Assembly: GCF_000764305.2 (NCBI RefSeq)
Contig: NW_025935207.1
Span: 22,162-86,161, forward strand
From: Hyalella azteca
Taxonomy: Eukaryota; Arthropoda; Malacostraca; Amphipoda; Hyalellidae
Length of the DNA stretch: 64,000 nt
Reading direction: 5' to 3'
Made by a program: the position numbers and the translations under genes. Below are positions 23,401 through 33,917 of the stretch, one piece after another; the first letter of the stretch is position 1, and the number at the start of each line of letters is the position of its first letter. The notes under the pieces are model-generated. The model searched no databases and was not told the origin of the DNA. It worked only from the letters and a program-made list of their open reading frames with translations.

Positions 23401-26400
23401 GGCCATCCTTCGACACCTGCGGCACCAGCTCCTCGACTTCTCATTCAACGACTGCATCCTGCTCTTCTCGGACATGCCAGGTCACAAGTTACTGAGGTTC
23501 ATGGAGTCAAAGGCTTACTATACACAGAAAAATTCCAGGGTCTTTGTCCTAATAGTGATGCACTTTTTGCCCTTGTGTGGGTCATCCTGGCCCAGTTCGG
23601 CCCGGGAATACCTATAGGTAACCCAATGTATAGATGCCTGCGCTCTTGTACATGCGTACATGCCATTTGAGAGTTATTATGGTTATTATTATTCTACGAT
23701 GAGATTATTGTGATGTCTGGTACAATCTGAACATTGAGGGTTGGTTACACCTCGAGAAAACTAAGAAAAGTTTAAAAAGGATCGTCGGACGACAAGAGTT
23801 TCTCTGGTTAACCCTGCATGTCACTGTTGGTGTAGTTTTCCATCAGACCACGAGAGTAGTAGACTTGAATGACGTGGCTCAATGCCTTGTAACGGGTGAT
23901 ACTCTGTCTGATAGTGTCACAATTGTTTACTACACTATCACCATGCCTCTTTGTGGACCATTATCATAAAGTGATAAATTTTTGTATGCACTTATTAATT
24001 AAAACGCCCGTAGGTATTCATTTACGCAAACAATGTAAGTATATTATTTTCTGTATATTGCCGTAGCTAATCAGTTGTTCTTTAATGCAGATTTTGTTGA
24101 AGACCCGGGAGTAATTTTACTAACAATTTTTTACTGTTTTTCTTAATTTGGTGAAATTTTTCAGAATTTTGAACTTGTTCTTAGTAATTTATCAATGCCG
24201 TAATTAATTGATTTATTAATTTCATGCAGACATCAACATAGAGCAGGTGGTGAAGGACTCAGTTGACCTGCACCTTGAGACGCCCGTGAGTTTGCTGTAC
24301 CGCCACCACGCGCCGCCTTCGTCTGACCGGGACACAGAGCAACATTTGTCAGGCCCTCTAGTAAGCATTTAGGTTCCCATTGAAATAAATGTCGTCTTAC
24401 TGAACCCTGATGACATTAACCTAGACATTTACTCGTAGACTAAGGTTAAAACGGTCTTTTAGCACCCACGGCAGTGAAGATTCTATTAAACCATGATTAA
24501 AGTTGCTACTGACCCGACTCCTTGCCAAACAAATAAGTTCAACTATTTGTGATTATTTTTACACTTATATGAACTCCATAAACAACAATTGACAATGTCA
24601 TCAGACTTTTTCTAACTGAAGAACTATCAGGTGAACCTGACGTTTTATAAGTGTAAATAAAGTACTAATAAGAATACATTTGCGATGACATACTATAAGT
24701 TGCATGAACAATTGAGTACAAAACGGCAAAAAAGCCTTTAGAATGGGATGGCTTTAATATTATGTAACTCTCTATATCATCATGAAAATTACGACTATTA
24801 TATCTTTCCAGAATGATCTGAGCAGCATTACACTAGCGGAGCAGCGGAGTGAGATCTGCGGACGCATCAGCGGTGCGGACGTCGTGCGGCTCAGTGAAGC
24901 TCTGCCCGGCTCACTGCTCGTCGTGGACACCAGGCCCCAGCACCTGTAAGTCCGGCTTACTGCTCGTCGTGGACACCAGACCCCAGCACCTGTAAGTCCG
25001 ACTCACTGCTCGTCGTGGACACCAGACCCCAGCACCTGTAAGTCCGGCTCACTGCTCGTCGTGGACACCAGACCCCAGCACCTGTAAGTCCGGCTAGCTT
25101 ACTGCTCGTCGTGGACACCAGACCCCAGCACCTGTAAGTCCGGCTTACTGCTCGTCGTGGACACCAGACCCCAGCACCTGTAAGTCCGGCTCACTGCTCG
25201 TCGTGGACACCAGGCCCCAGCACCTGTAAGTCCGGCTCACTGCTCGTCGTGCTACAAGGAGTTGATTTAAGGCAGATTGTGCTCATGCAATCCACGTCTT
25301 GTCATCGTCGTAGGAAAACTTGAGTATTTTTGGAAAAATGGGGATTGTGGAGATATTTAATTCTGGATTTATTTATTTAAAGGATTTATTCGTTATTCTT
25401 TATTATATTCAGTCATGATTCAAACTTACTGGCATTCAATCGATCTGTCTGTGAGATCATTCATTATTTCAGGCTATTCTGCCTTTATCTCTGGTGTAAA
25501 AATTTATTTTATTAGTTTGTCATGGAAATAATCCCTGCAGATTTCAAACGGGTTCTCTGATGAACGCCTGGAATGCGCCTGGGGAGTTGTGGATGAGGGA
25601 AGGAGACTCTCCCTCTGAGGACGGGGGCCCTCAACTTGTCCTCGAGCAGGCCAAGCTGAGGGCGGTGGGCAAAATGGCCGTCGTCGTCATGGGCACCAAA
25701 GCCGCCCATCATCTTACCCTTCAGGTGTCGTGATCATCTTACGCGTGTGTCCAATGTCCAGGATTATTAAAATCTGCAGTACAGAATAATTTCTAATAAT
25801 TATTAATCTTGCACGAAATTATGTTTCATGACATGAATATATTTTAATCTTCACGCTTGATTACCTTTAGTATATTTGTAGGGTATTTTTTCAAGACCAA
25901 ATTCACTTTCTAACCAAAAATACATTTGTAGAATTTTCAAATGAATTGTCGATGTTTTTTACAAGTTGTAACAATGCACTTCAGTATAGCGTTCAACATG
26001 AATACTGGACCAATTTAAATTACTTGCTATATATCAGCATAAAACAAAATATTGGGACCTGAAACAGTGAAACCTGAGGCTTATGATCGAACAACTGCAG
26101 GTGTGGGAACAGCTAATCGAGGACGGCGTGGCCAACCTACTTATTGAACCATGGCAATTCATCTTGTGTAATTTCCCAACAATGAATGCAAAAAAAATAA
26201 TAACTCGGTAGGTACTCACTGCAGTAAGTGACAGAGAGCGCATTTTCTCGTCGACGAAAACGTGAAGTCTCGGACAAACAACAGACAAACGGACGGACGG
26301 ACATGACGAGCACAAAAGGGCATTTTTCAATAAATGAGAAAATGAGCTAAAAAGTAACATGCACCTGACGCTCATGAACAAAATTGTGCAGGTGTGTGAG

Positions 26401-26639
26401 CAGCAGGTCGAGGCGGGCGTGGCCATCCTACTTATTGAGCCATGCCATTTTATCTTGTGTAATTTCATAACAATGAATACAAAAAAAGTAACTCGCACCA
26501 GACGCTCATGAATAAACCTGTGCAGGTGTGTGAGCAGTTGGTCGAGGCGGGCGTGGCGCGCGTGTGCCTCTTGCACGGCGGAGTGGACGTCTTCCAGGCC
26601 TCAGGACATCTCGTCGTCCCCTCACCTGGGGCCTCGTAA
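14693..26639 (+). CDS. TBCK: TBC domain-containing protein kinase-like protein (TBCK)
   Basis: TBCK is a scaffold linked to mTOR signalling and endosomal trafficking, with an N-terminal pseudokinase, a central Rab-GAP-like TBC domain and a C-terminal rhodanese-like domain. Exons: 14693-14900, 15285-15391, 15601-15761, 16037-16177, 16750-16876, 17153-17409, 17869-17994 (truncated), [12 nt plus one exon missing, found at 6842-6853 and 7456-7611], 19831-19939, 20456-20617, 21833-22010, 22909-23115, 23319-23480, 24230-24360, 24812-24945, 25541-25724, 26526-26639. All phases agree, and with the displaced pieces the frame is 892 codons including the stop (human TBCK is about 893 residues). The ATG at 14693 is chosen because it precedes [11 protein letters not shown], conserved near the N terminus of TBCK. 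As assembled, exon 17869 runs into intron, so automatic annotation will be wrong here. Confidence 0.96.
17093..17152 (+). repeat. TBCK: In-frame duplicated 3' splice site of a TBCK exon
   Basis: The exon beginning at 17153 (CAG then ATGCTTAGTGCAGCAAC) is preceded 60 nt upstream by a copy of its own acceptor and exon start (CAG then ATGTTGAGTGCAGCAA, at 17093). The open frame runs through both. Using the upstream acceptor would add 20 residues beginning [10 protein letters not shown], a diverged echo of [10 protein letters not shown]. The downstream acceptor gives the expected family length. Confidence 0.85.
17410..17868. other. TBCK: TBCK intron
   Basis: AT-rich sequence without a recognised repeat or gene. 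The donor is at 17410 (GTGAG) and the TTTTACAG acceptor ends at 17868. Confidence 0.6.
18108..19372. repeat. 1.27-kb insertion present in one TBCK copy only
   Basis: The displaced copy runs directly from the counterpart of 18107 (8166) to that of 19373 (8175), so this segment is absent there. From about 18230 to 18670 it holds three diverged repeats of roughly 150-200 bp, with recurrent phrases TTGCACTCGTTTGAAAGCTAC, TAATTTTTGYGTAATGCAGTTTT and GCGTTCAA. No open frame suggests a transposase, and no clear target-site duplication was found at the borders. Confidence 0.65.
19831..23480 (+). CDS. TBCK: TBCK exons: pre-TBC linker and TBC (Rab-GAP-like) domain
   Basis: In order: [18 protein letters not shown], the [19 protein letters not shown] entry helix, [53 protein letters not shown], the [19 protein letters not shown] helix, then [15 protein letters not shown] and [17 protein letters not shown]. 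The two catalytic signatures of TBC RabGAPs are present: the arginine finger (IxxDxxR, as IEVDIPR) and the glutamine finger (YxQ, as YWQ). GAP chemistry is therefore possible, although substrates cannot be inferred from sequence. Confidence 0.93.
19895..20185 (+). repeat. TBCK: 45-nt in-frame minisatellite of tandem 5' splice sites
   Basis: The last 18 or so bases of the exon (CTTCCACCGCCTGCTCAGG) plus the donor and 24 intron bases are repeated. Intact donors CAGG|GTGAGTG follow exon ends at 19939, 19984, 20029, 20074 and 20119; a sixth at about 20164 is mutated (CAGAGTGCGTG). The unit is a multiple of three and has no stop, so each later donor would add 15 residues (roughly [15 protein letters not shown]). 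Only the first donor gives the family-typical junction LLR-AYPYY. Confidence 0.92.
20722..20872. mobile_element. (GTCC)n foldback element, copy 1
   Basis: It is a short element with the subterminal inverted repeats AGCGCATTTT and GAGAAAATGCGCT, a core of GTCC/GTCTGTCC repeats, and the terminal phrase CACTCACTGCAGTGAGTACTG. Related copies are at 21534-21803 (two, tandem), 26207-26353, 47881-48044 and 49469-49595. Confidence 0.8.
21534..21803. mobile_element. (GTCC)n foldback element, tandem partial plus full copy
   Basis: Two head-to-tail copies in the opposite orientation to 20722. The first (21534-21632) is cut after GGACGGACG; the second (21651-21803) runs to GAGAAAATGCGTTAAAAA. Both begin ACTCACTGCAGTGAGTGACAGAGAGCGC. 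They lie just upstream of the TBCK exon at 21833. Confidence 0.8.
22018..22440. repeat. TATAATCTATAACGG microsatellite with an embedded exon echo
   Basis: Units of TATAATCTATAAC(A/G)(A/G)TA, 17-25 bp long, fill 22018-22330. They are followed by a second, diverged copy (about 22325-22403) of the last 79 bases of the upstream TBCK exon and its GTAGATTCACG donor region, and then by more of the same microsatellite. The echo has base changes (AAGTTAAATAAG in place of AACTTCAATAACG) and no acceptor, so it is probably not spliced. Confidence 0.88.
24230..26639 (+). CDS. TBCK: TBCK exons: linker and rhodanese-like C-terminal domain
   Basis: In order: [18 protein letters not shown] linker, [64 protein letters not shown], then [20 protein letters not shown] ending PSPGAS and a stop at 26637-26639. 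The domain keeps the rhodanese order (LLVVDTR strand, the G-S-N/M-A loop and a late LHGGV strand), but no cysteine stands at the usual active-site loop after MAVVVMG. Sulfur transfer is therefore unlikely, consistent with a binding role. The C terminus matches the family end (LTIPSPQ-like). Confidence 0.93.
24910..25255 (+). repeat. TBCK: 46-nt minisatellite repeating a TBCK exon end and donor
   Basis: Seven copies and a partial eighth of a unit made of the last 36 exon bases (CTCACTGCTCGTCGTGGACA onward) and the donor CACCT|GTAAGTCCGG start at 24910, 24956, 25002, 25048, 25098, 25144, 25190 and 25236. One unit carries a 4-nt insertion (near 25094). The unit is not a multiple of three and a TAA overlaps the donor, so using any donor but the first (24946) would end translation early. 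Confidence 0.93.
26101..26475 (+). repeat. TBCK: Two upstream echoes of the final TBCK exon acceptor
   Basis: The start of the terminal exon (GCAG then GTGTGTGAGCAGTTGGTCG at 26526) is preceded by two diverged copies, at 26101 (GTGTGGGAACAGCTAATCG) and 26392 (GTGTGTGAGCAGCAGGTCG). Each has its CAG and about 35 exon-like bases and then turns into CCTACTTATTGA(A/G)CCATG and a shared trailing sequence. Both echoes reach an in-frame stop soon after the exon-like part (CTT ATT GAA/GAG frame shifts away from the family sequence), so only the third matches the family. Confidence 0.85.
26207..26353. mobile_element. (GTCC)n foldback element between exon echoes
   Basis: Same family as 20722-20872, in reverse orientation: it starts TACTCACTGCAGTAAGTGACAG, has a GGACGGACGGAC core and ends AAATGAGAAAATGAGCTAAAAAG. 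It separates the first and second echoes of the last TBCK exon. Confidence 0.8.
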
Positions 26640-28063
26640 TATCCGGGACCCTCGGTACATTCACAATACAAGCTCGGAACAGGGAGAGACTTTCATGAGC
26701 TCTAGTCTCATGAGCTCATGGGGAACAGCAGAGAAGCAATTACGATGCATTCCGTGCACCATTTCAGATATCCCTTCAAGAGCCGTAAATTGCTGCTATC
26801 GCCGTGTTAGAAATTATTAAACTGCCAATGAACTTTATTGAAAATAATTGCATGAGTTATGTTTTGTTACTACTGTAGTTTTATTATTAGTAGGTATTTA
26901 TTGTTAGTCACGTATAATTTGGTTGGGTGATGGCAATCAACTGTGACCACCTTCTTTGTATCGATGAGTCTGTTTTTGTTATGTTTTTCTCTGCATGTTA
27001 TGCGTAAGTATTTATTTCTTGAGTATCGGTATTTATTTCTTGAGTATATATTAAGATCAACATATTTAGTGTACAACACAGAATTTTACTCCTACGAGTG
27101 CAACGTCTTCCAAGCTATACTGTATTCGAGCTAAGAGTTTCAGTCAAACCTAATATTTTAAAGGCACCTGTTGCAGAAAGTTGGCAGACCAAGAATTCCA
27201 TTTGATCTTAAATTTTTTTAGTACTGTAAAGTATTAGCTCTGCTCATATAAGTCAATTAAATTTTTTTGTTCATGAATAGATTGGTAGCGATTTTCTTGC
27301 GTATGCCTGGATGAAAAGTGGTAGTTGGCCGCCGTGATCATCCAAATTTATAGATCTTTTGTACAAATTTTAGGATAATGAAGATATTTTTTATTATTAC
27401 TTTATGATTCATGATTTTTATTTCGTTAGAATATGCATCTTCTGTATTTAATATATTATCCAGACGGCACTTATCTAACGCAAACGTAAAAAATTACGTA
27501 TATGTGCTTAAGATTAGTTATAACTAATATTACTATTAGCAATCGCAATCACGGTCACAATGAAAGTCACAATGATTCTAGCATTTCAGAAATAATTCAC
27601 TGTGTTACGTCATATTCAGGGGCTTCAAAAGTTTGTAATTTTATCTATCAACTACGACCACAATCAATCTGCATGCAAATCGTATAAAAAGAGATCATGT
27701 TTACTAAATTTTCTTCAAAGCCATGGATTTTATTCATGAAGCTTTTCACAGATTCTTGTTCAAGACTAGAACTGTGCTGTTGAAATGCAGTTGAATTCTG
27801 GTATTTCATGTTGCCTCTAGTAATAAATGGCAAATGGCCGTTGTGGCCGCTGCCTATCGTCCACCCTAGTTACATTCGTCTATTTCCATTTCAGTTCTTA
27901 TTTCGGTCAAGTCGGTTACTCGGCATCATTTTACAAGGTTGAATAATGACTAAGAAATAATGCACTTCAATCGAGAACTCGAAAATCTCATTACTTGCTT
28001 TTCCGTTGAAATTCTTAGAAGCGGCCCACATTCTTCCATCTGACCCAACACCATGCGCCTCTT
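26640..28063. other. TBCK-VTA1 intergenic region (convergent genes)
   Basis: It holds the 3' UTRs of both genes. A minus-strand AATAAA at 27728-27733, about 330 bases past the VTA1 stop, is a candidate poly(A) signal for VTA1. No clear AATAAA was found close after the TBCK stop. A near-repeat TATTTATTTCTTGAGTAT occurs twice around 27008-27050. No gene is seen. Confidence 0.55.
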
Positions 28064-31000
28064 TTAAGAGAGGTTACCTTTAAGCAATTGTAAGGCTTTG
28101 GTAAGGTTTTCTACAGCCGTGGTGATATCCTCGTAGTCAAGTGCACTATCCGCCCACTTGCAGTGCTTGCGCGCCATCTTGATGTCTGCTGCAGATACGG
28201 GACACTTGCTGGCTGCAGGCTGTGGGCAACAAGAGTTATTATAGTATATATAAATATATGAATTAGTAGATAGTATATTAGTATAGACGCGGAATAGGCC
28301 AGTTTTGGCCTGTCATGATTTTCCAAAATCATACCAATTATCAATTTGTAATTGTCAAGGCAATTATGAAAAAGCTTATTGAATCTACAGTTGAAAAATT
28401 AGAATTTATGATACGACTAAACAAAATCCCTTCAATTATTGTATTGACCTTAATTTAACAGGTTACGAAAAACACAAGATTTTCTCGCTTTTAACGTGTT
28501 AATTGAGACTTTATAGAAATATATAACTAAGATATAATTTGCTGCAGCACAAAATGTTTAACGAAAGCTAGTATAATACTTCAGAAGTCGATTGGAATAA
28601 GCAATGGCGTTCCTGATGTCATTTAATTTAATTGCGATGGAAATTGTCATTCATTGGCTTCATGTTTGTCAATTCAATTCATAGTGTTGTTTCATCAAGA
28701 TTATTTTTAATTCAATCCCGTATATCGATGTACTGTATGTCATGGACAACCAAAGAGGGGTAACATTACCTTTAATTGAATGTATACATATGTTATTTAT
28801 TACAGACTTGTCCACATGGAAGAAGTAAGTTCGTACATTCATCTCAACTAAGACTTCAATATTTCGCAATATTCAATTGCGAAATAATGAAGATCTGCAA
28901 CATAAACTGCTACTGAAATATTCAGAAACAATTTAATTTGTTTTACACATTCATAAATAAACTTGTTGAATATAAAGTCGTTTGTTTAATGAAGTGTAAA
29001 ACCGTTCTCATATGCATGGTAGAATTTTGTCAGCTAAACGTTTAGGGAATATATTAGCGAGGGGAATATATTGGCATTTATCCGTAAGAAGGAAGAAGAA
29101 AATTCAAAACAGTTCATCGCAGAGACAAATTTGTGAGCTGGATGAGAGAATTAAAAAAATTATAATAATAAATACATAAATTTACTTTCATTCAACTGAC
29201 CCACACATCTCACTTTGATTTACACATCTAAACATGGAACATAATGTACATCTCTGAACATCTTCTAAATCACTTTTTTGCATGAAAAATGTAATAACGA
29301 GTATGAAATCGCTGCATTCGTCCCATGAGTGTCAACTAAACTCTTGGTTTGAACTTGTAATAATTCAAATAACCGCTAAGTAGACATTCCATAAGCACAG
29401 CACTCGGTCATCAAAACTAGCTTAGGTACGCGCAGCACCCAAAGTACCTACAGGTAGCAGCAATTTCTAGCATGTAATAAGCTATTTTTCATAAGGTTTC
29501 AGCTGATCAGTCACCTGAGTGTCGTGAGCAGGAGACGAGGCAGCCACGGGAGGCAGACTAGGCTGTGTGGGCAAGACAGGAGGGTTGTAGGTCGAGGTCT
29601 GTTCGGAGCTGGGTGCTGGACCTTGAGGCACTGTGAAACCAAGTTCATCTCCCGTTGTGGGACCATCTGTTCATAGTAAGTCGAATGGAAAGCACAAGCA
29701 GTGCATCAAGGTATAGTTTTGACCACTAACAGTGGGGTTTTTATAGACAAAAGCAACTGCTGAATAAATTATTAAATAATTAGATCCTTGAAAACTGGTT
29801 CATTCATGTGGAAGATGGGCTTTACATGGTGAATTTTGGAAATTAGTTTTCTTCATGGAAGGTGATGAAGTAGTCCACCATTGCCAGCTAGTAAATCCAG
29901 AAAACTGAATGGAAAATTTAATCTAATATTCTTTGTTAGACAAATTTATTTCCCTTAATAATATAAATAAAATAATTTCTAGTACTTATTATAGGCAAAC
30001 GATTTCTAGACAGGATTCAATGAAAACGACGAAGTGTAAAATTTTTTGATGTATAAATTTATTTGAGAGCAAAAAAGGGATCAAATCACCAAATACTTAC
30101 CTTCATCACCTCCTATGGGTCCTGGTATAGGAGTTTGGCCTTGTTTGAGGCAGTTGTGAATGTAGGTGGCCTTCCATTTAGCATACTTTCTCTGTGCCAG
30201 AACTTCTTCACTGAGCTCACCAAACACATCGCATACATCCAGTATCACGCCAGCTGTGTAAAAGCTCTTCACTACATTCCTGCAATGCAAATATCAAATG
30301 AAAACACCTAAAACAACATATAAAAATAAACATTAAACTCGTGTGCATGCAAAATGAAGAAAGGCGATTTCTGATGCTCAAATACTGTGCTTGTAAATGA
30401 AGGTCCTTGAAATCCAAATGATGAGTGAATTCTATACCCGAGTGTAAGCTTTTACTGACTTGTTAAAGTTGCCAGCCCTGTCATTTGAATCAGCAAACAT
30501 GAAAAGTTTGTTGGCCTCATTTTCTAGCAGAGCCTGGCCAGCAACATCACTGGAGATGGCTTCATTGTCATGGTTGTTCTGAGGAGACGCAAGATTATAT
30601 TTAAAATTATACCAAGAGTTCATACGATTTACCTACTATGAATTTCAGAAACCAAAAATTAGAATTCATTATCATTCTATTATATGATCAATGAATCAAT
30701 GTTGGAACAGATAATGATGACCCCCCCCCCCCCCAAAAAAAAAAAAAGATCTTATTGCAAAAAAAATTAAAATTACTACGTTTGAAGATAGACATTAATT
30801 AACTGTCTATCAGCCATATATAAGTCAATTATAAGACAAAATAAAACACTAAAAAAGCTTCATTCAAATAAACAAACTTTTTTAAATGCCTCCAGCCAGT
30901 CCATAAGACCAGCCAGGAGTGTGCGAGCTTCAGGAGATTTCTTATCAATCTTGAGTGCCGTCTGTAGAGAGTACAGTCTAGCTGCTCAAATGAAGATTAA

Positions 31001-31464
31001 TATAAAAGTTCATCAACAAAAAATCAGTTATTAAGGCCTCAAGGATATTTCATGGGCAAATATTCAGGCCAATAAAAATAGAGCTTAATTACCTTTCAAC
31101 AATTCCAACCATATCTAGGTAAAAGTGTTTCATGGTGAACCATGTACCACTGAATGTCTTGAAATAAGTGTTGAATTCACTCCCATCCAGTGTATGAAAA
31201 AACCCATGATCATGACAAGCATTGTAGAATATGGAGTATCAAACTACCCAGAACCACACCGCAAAACATGGCAGTAATTTTCAATCATCTTTCCTTATTG
31301 TTTCAATATCAATAACAAGTAAATCATACATTTCTTCTCATCTAATGAGACTCACCCCAATAAGTGATCACAGGCTCCCTGCCTTCATAGTCAACTCCCA
31401 ATTTGAGATAGTGCTGAATAGCCTTGAGCTGAGGAGGACATGCTAGTAAATTATTTCCAGACAT
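28064..31464 (-). CDS. VTA1: Vacuolar protein sorting-associated protein VTA1 homolog (LIP5)
   Basis: VTA1/LIP5 is the cytosolic co-activator of the AAA ATPase VPS4, needed to disassemble ESCRT-III at endosomes. Exons in transcript order: 31356-31464, 30878-30981, 30460-30578, 30101-30279, 29515-29666 and 28064-28219. All phases agree and give 272 residues (human about 307). The N-terminal tandem MIT-like helices are clear: PPQLKAIQHYLKLG, ARLYSLQTALKID, LMDWLEAFKK, NEANKLFMFADSNDRAGNF, VVKSFYTAGVILDVCDVFGE and RKYAKWKATYIHNCLKQG. The middle exon is a Pro/Ser/Thr-rich linker (SSEQTSTYNPPVLPTQPSLP), shorter than in mammals. The C-terminal VSL domain that binds VPS4 is ADIKMARKHCKWADSALDYE, then DITTAVENLTKALQLL. 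The ATG at 31464 is the only one before PPQLK, and the stop is at 28064-28066. The gene is intact. Confidence 0.97.
30720..30747. repeat. Poly-C/poly-A homopolymer run
   Basis: About 14 C are followed by about 13 A in a VTA1 intron. Length is likely to be unreliable in short reads. Confidence 0.9.
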
Positions 31465-33917
31465 TTTCCTAGATTTGAGATGGACAAGAGGAGCAGTGTT
31501 ATAGATAGGAACAATAGAGAAAAATTAATGACAATATTTGATAACTCCTGGTGGCAAAAACTGGGATAAGATTTACATCTTTGGCAGCATCTTTGGTCTG
31601 AAGTGATATTAACTTTAAAATCTGCAGATGCTTTAATAACTAACTTCGATAATAAAGTTCATCAACTACAATGGCTTCATAGCAGCAATTTTTGATGTTC
31701 TGAGCAAACATTTTTTAATATACATACCTATTAAAATTTCTGATACTGATGGTTGAAAAATTAAATTCAAAAGAAATAAATTAGTTTAGTGCTATGAAAT
31801 TTTATATATGGCCATAAATCCCAACTTGAGGGATGCAAAATGTCAGTAAAAAGGCCGTTTCTAATTGTGCTGTCCCTATGTAAAACCATAGTTGAAAGAC
31901 TGACACATCCCTATTAAATACTTTTTATTTGTGGTAACAGTCAAGCAGTTAAACTGGTGAAGACATAGCACATGCTTAAGATTGCAAAGAAGTTTGGTAC
32001 CTATATACAAATATACCTATACCTATATTATATAAATTGAAATTTATTCTACAAGAAAATAATCTCCAATGATTCCAATCTAGAAAATTTAGGGGACAGA
32101 TATCCCATTTGCAGAAGAGAATATGACACTCAATTGAGATTTTGATGAATTAATTGTTAAATAAGTCATGAATCATCAATCATGACTTATTGAACAGTTT
32201 TGCTTAAAGCAATTGAAAATACTATAAAGATGTATTATACTAAAATGAAAAACAATGCTTCAGATCTGACATGAAATATATACATACATAGATACCATTC
32301 AAGCTGCAACTAGAGCTTTCCTACCATTTTAAGAGTATCAAGATGCCTTCTAGATTAATTATCTCTAATCTAATTGTTGGCAAAAATGCATGATTGGGCT
32401 GCAAAATTCCAAATAGAGGAAAAATAGATCATACTACAGAATTAGCATTTTCCTACTCATTACTGTGATTTCATGGCATCAAAGGGACAAATTTTCAATG
32501 CATTTGGAATCTTGCCTGAAGTGCTGTTCAATTGAGAAATTTTGTTAAAAAAAGGATGGAGGGTAATTCATCTAGCAGGAATCTTGCAGATCCTACACAA
32601 GATAGATGTTTCATGGGTGATGGGGATGAGAAGAAAACTGCATTTCACTTTTTAATGGAATATGGGGCATATGAGAGAAGGCATAAGTCTATGAAGGAGG
32701 TGATTCTGAATGAAGGAGGTTAGATTAACCAAGTGGGGTATGAGAGAACAAGCAAAGAGCAGATTGAAATGATTGTGGGTCTGTCTGAGGGAGCAAATGC
32801 AGCTATACTTGAAAGTGTGAAAAGACATTTGGAAAAAGTGTGGAGGTTGAGGGAGAGGAGAATGATAAGAATGGGGTCTTGAGGAGTGGAGGGTTGAGAG
32901 GGGTAGGTGGGATTGGGAAGGCAAAGGTGACCATGCCAAATGTTCTTAGTGCATTGTTGCTGTTTTTTTCTTTTAGGATGTTGATATGCACAAGGGAATG
33001 TTTTAGTCTTTTTAGGAATGTTATGAATACTTGTTAATTGAACTTTTAGTTAACTGCCAAACCGTGCGTTTGTTTTGTGATGCTAGTAAAAGAGCTTTTA
33101 TGCAGCATGAATGACAAATTTAAAGGTCTTGACTGGAGGTGAGCACGCACCCAATTCCAAAATTGGTGGAAAATTTCTAGTTGCCAGTGTTCATGGTCAA
33201 AAACTTGATTGGAATTTTCCTACTTGCAAATGAAATTTCACAGCTGCAAAGTGACCAATTTTCAATCCATTTGGAATCTTGTGCCCAGATTGTGTAATTT
33301 TATTAACAATATGATAGCAGATAATTCACCTAGTCTGGCAGGAATCTCATGGCTCCAAAAACAGCAGGAAATCTCAAGTTGTGGCTTGAGCCTTTACTTT
33401 AGGCTTGAACAGTGGATATATTTCATGCCCGGCCCAAAAGGTAGATAGATATATTTCACACAGCCTGACACAGGCACACCACACACCAGTGATATTAGAG
33501 CCAGTCTGCCACTGCCACAGGATTTCAGTGATAAGCAGGAATATTATATACTAGCTTCAGTCACTTTTTATTAAGCAAATCTGCCTCAATTCAACTCACG
33601 TGCTCAAGTGGGATTTTTTATTGTGGTTTTAATAAAATAATAGATTAATCTGAAATTCATGACTTTTTAAAAATTATTCACCATTAACCAAAGCCATTTA
33701 CTTGAAAAATACCAGATGACCATTGAAAATTGTAAAGTTTAGATTAAACAATCAAGAAATGATCAACATCAACTCATGACTTGGAAATTTTCGAGGCTGA
33801 AAAATATTTCAACTCAATTCTTTAAAAAAATCCAGATGTAGGCAGTGGTAGAAAAGAGTCTGAAGTCTCCTTACTTGGCTTCAGCCCTTCAGGCAGATCA
33901 TGTACTAAGCCTACCTA
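31465..33917. other. VTA1-MRPL1 intergenic region, repeat-rich left part
   Basis: No gene is recognised. From 32430 to 33480 it contains dispersed-repeat fragments with the recurrent phrases CAATTTTCAATNCATTTGGAATCTTG, ATCTAGCAGGAATCTTGCAG and TGGATATATTTCATGCC, which also occur at 640-860 and 4840-4870. The open frames at 32532-32723 and 32652-32939 have no family resemblance. Confidence 0.5.

Noticed and set aside
32532..33037. Open frames near the VTA1 upstream repeats
   Set aside because: Short, low-complexity, overlap on both strands and lie in dispersed repeat sequence.
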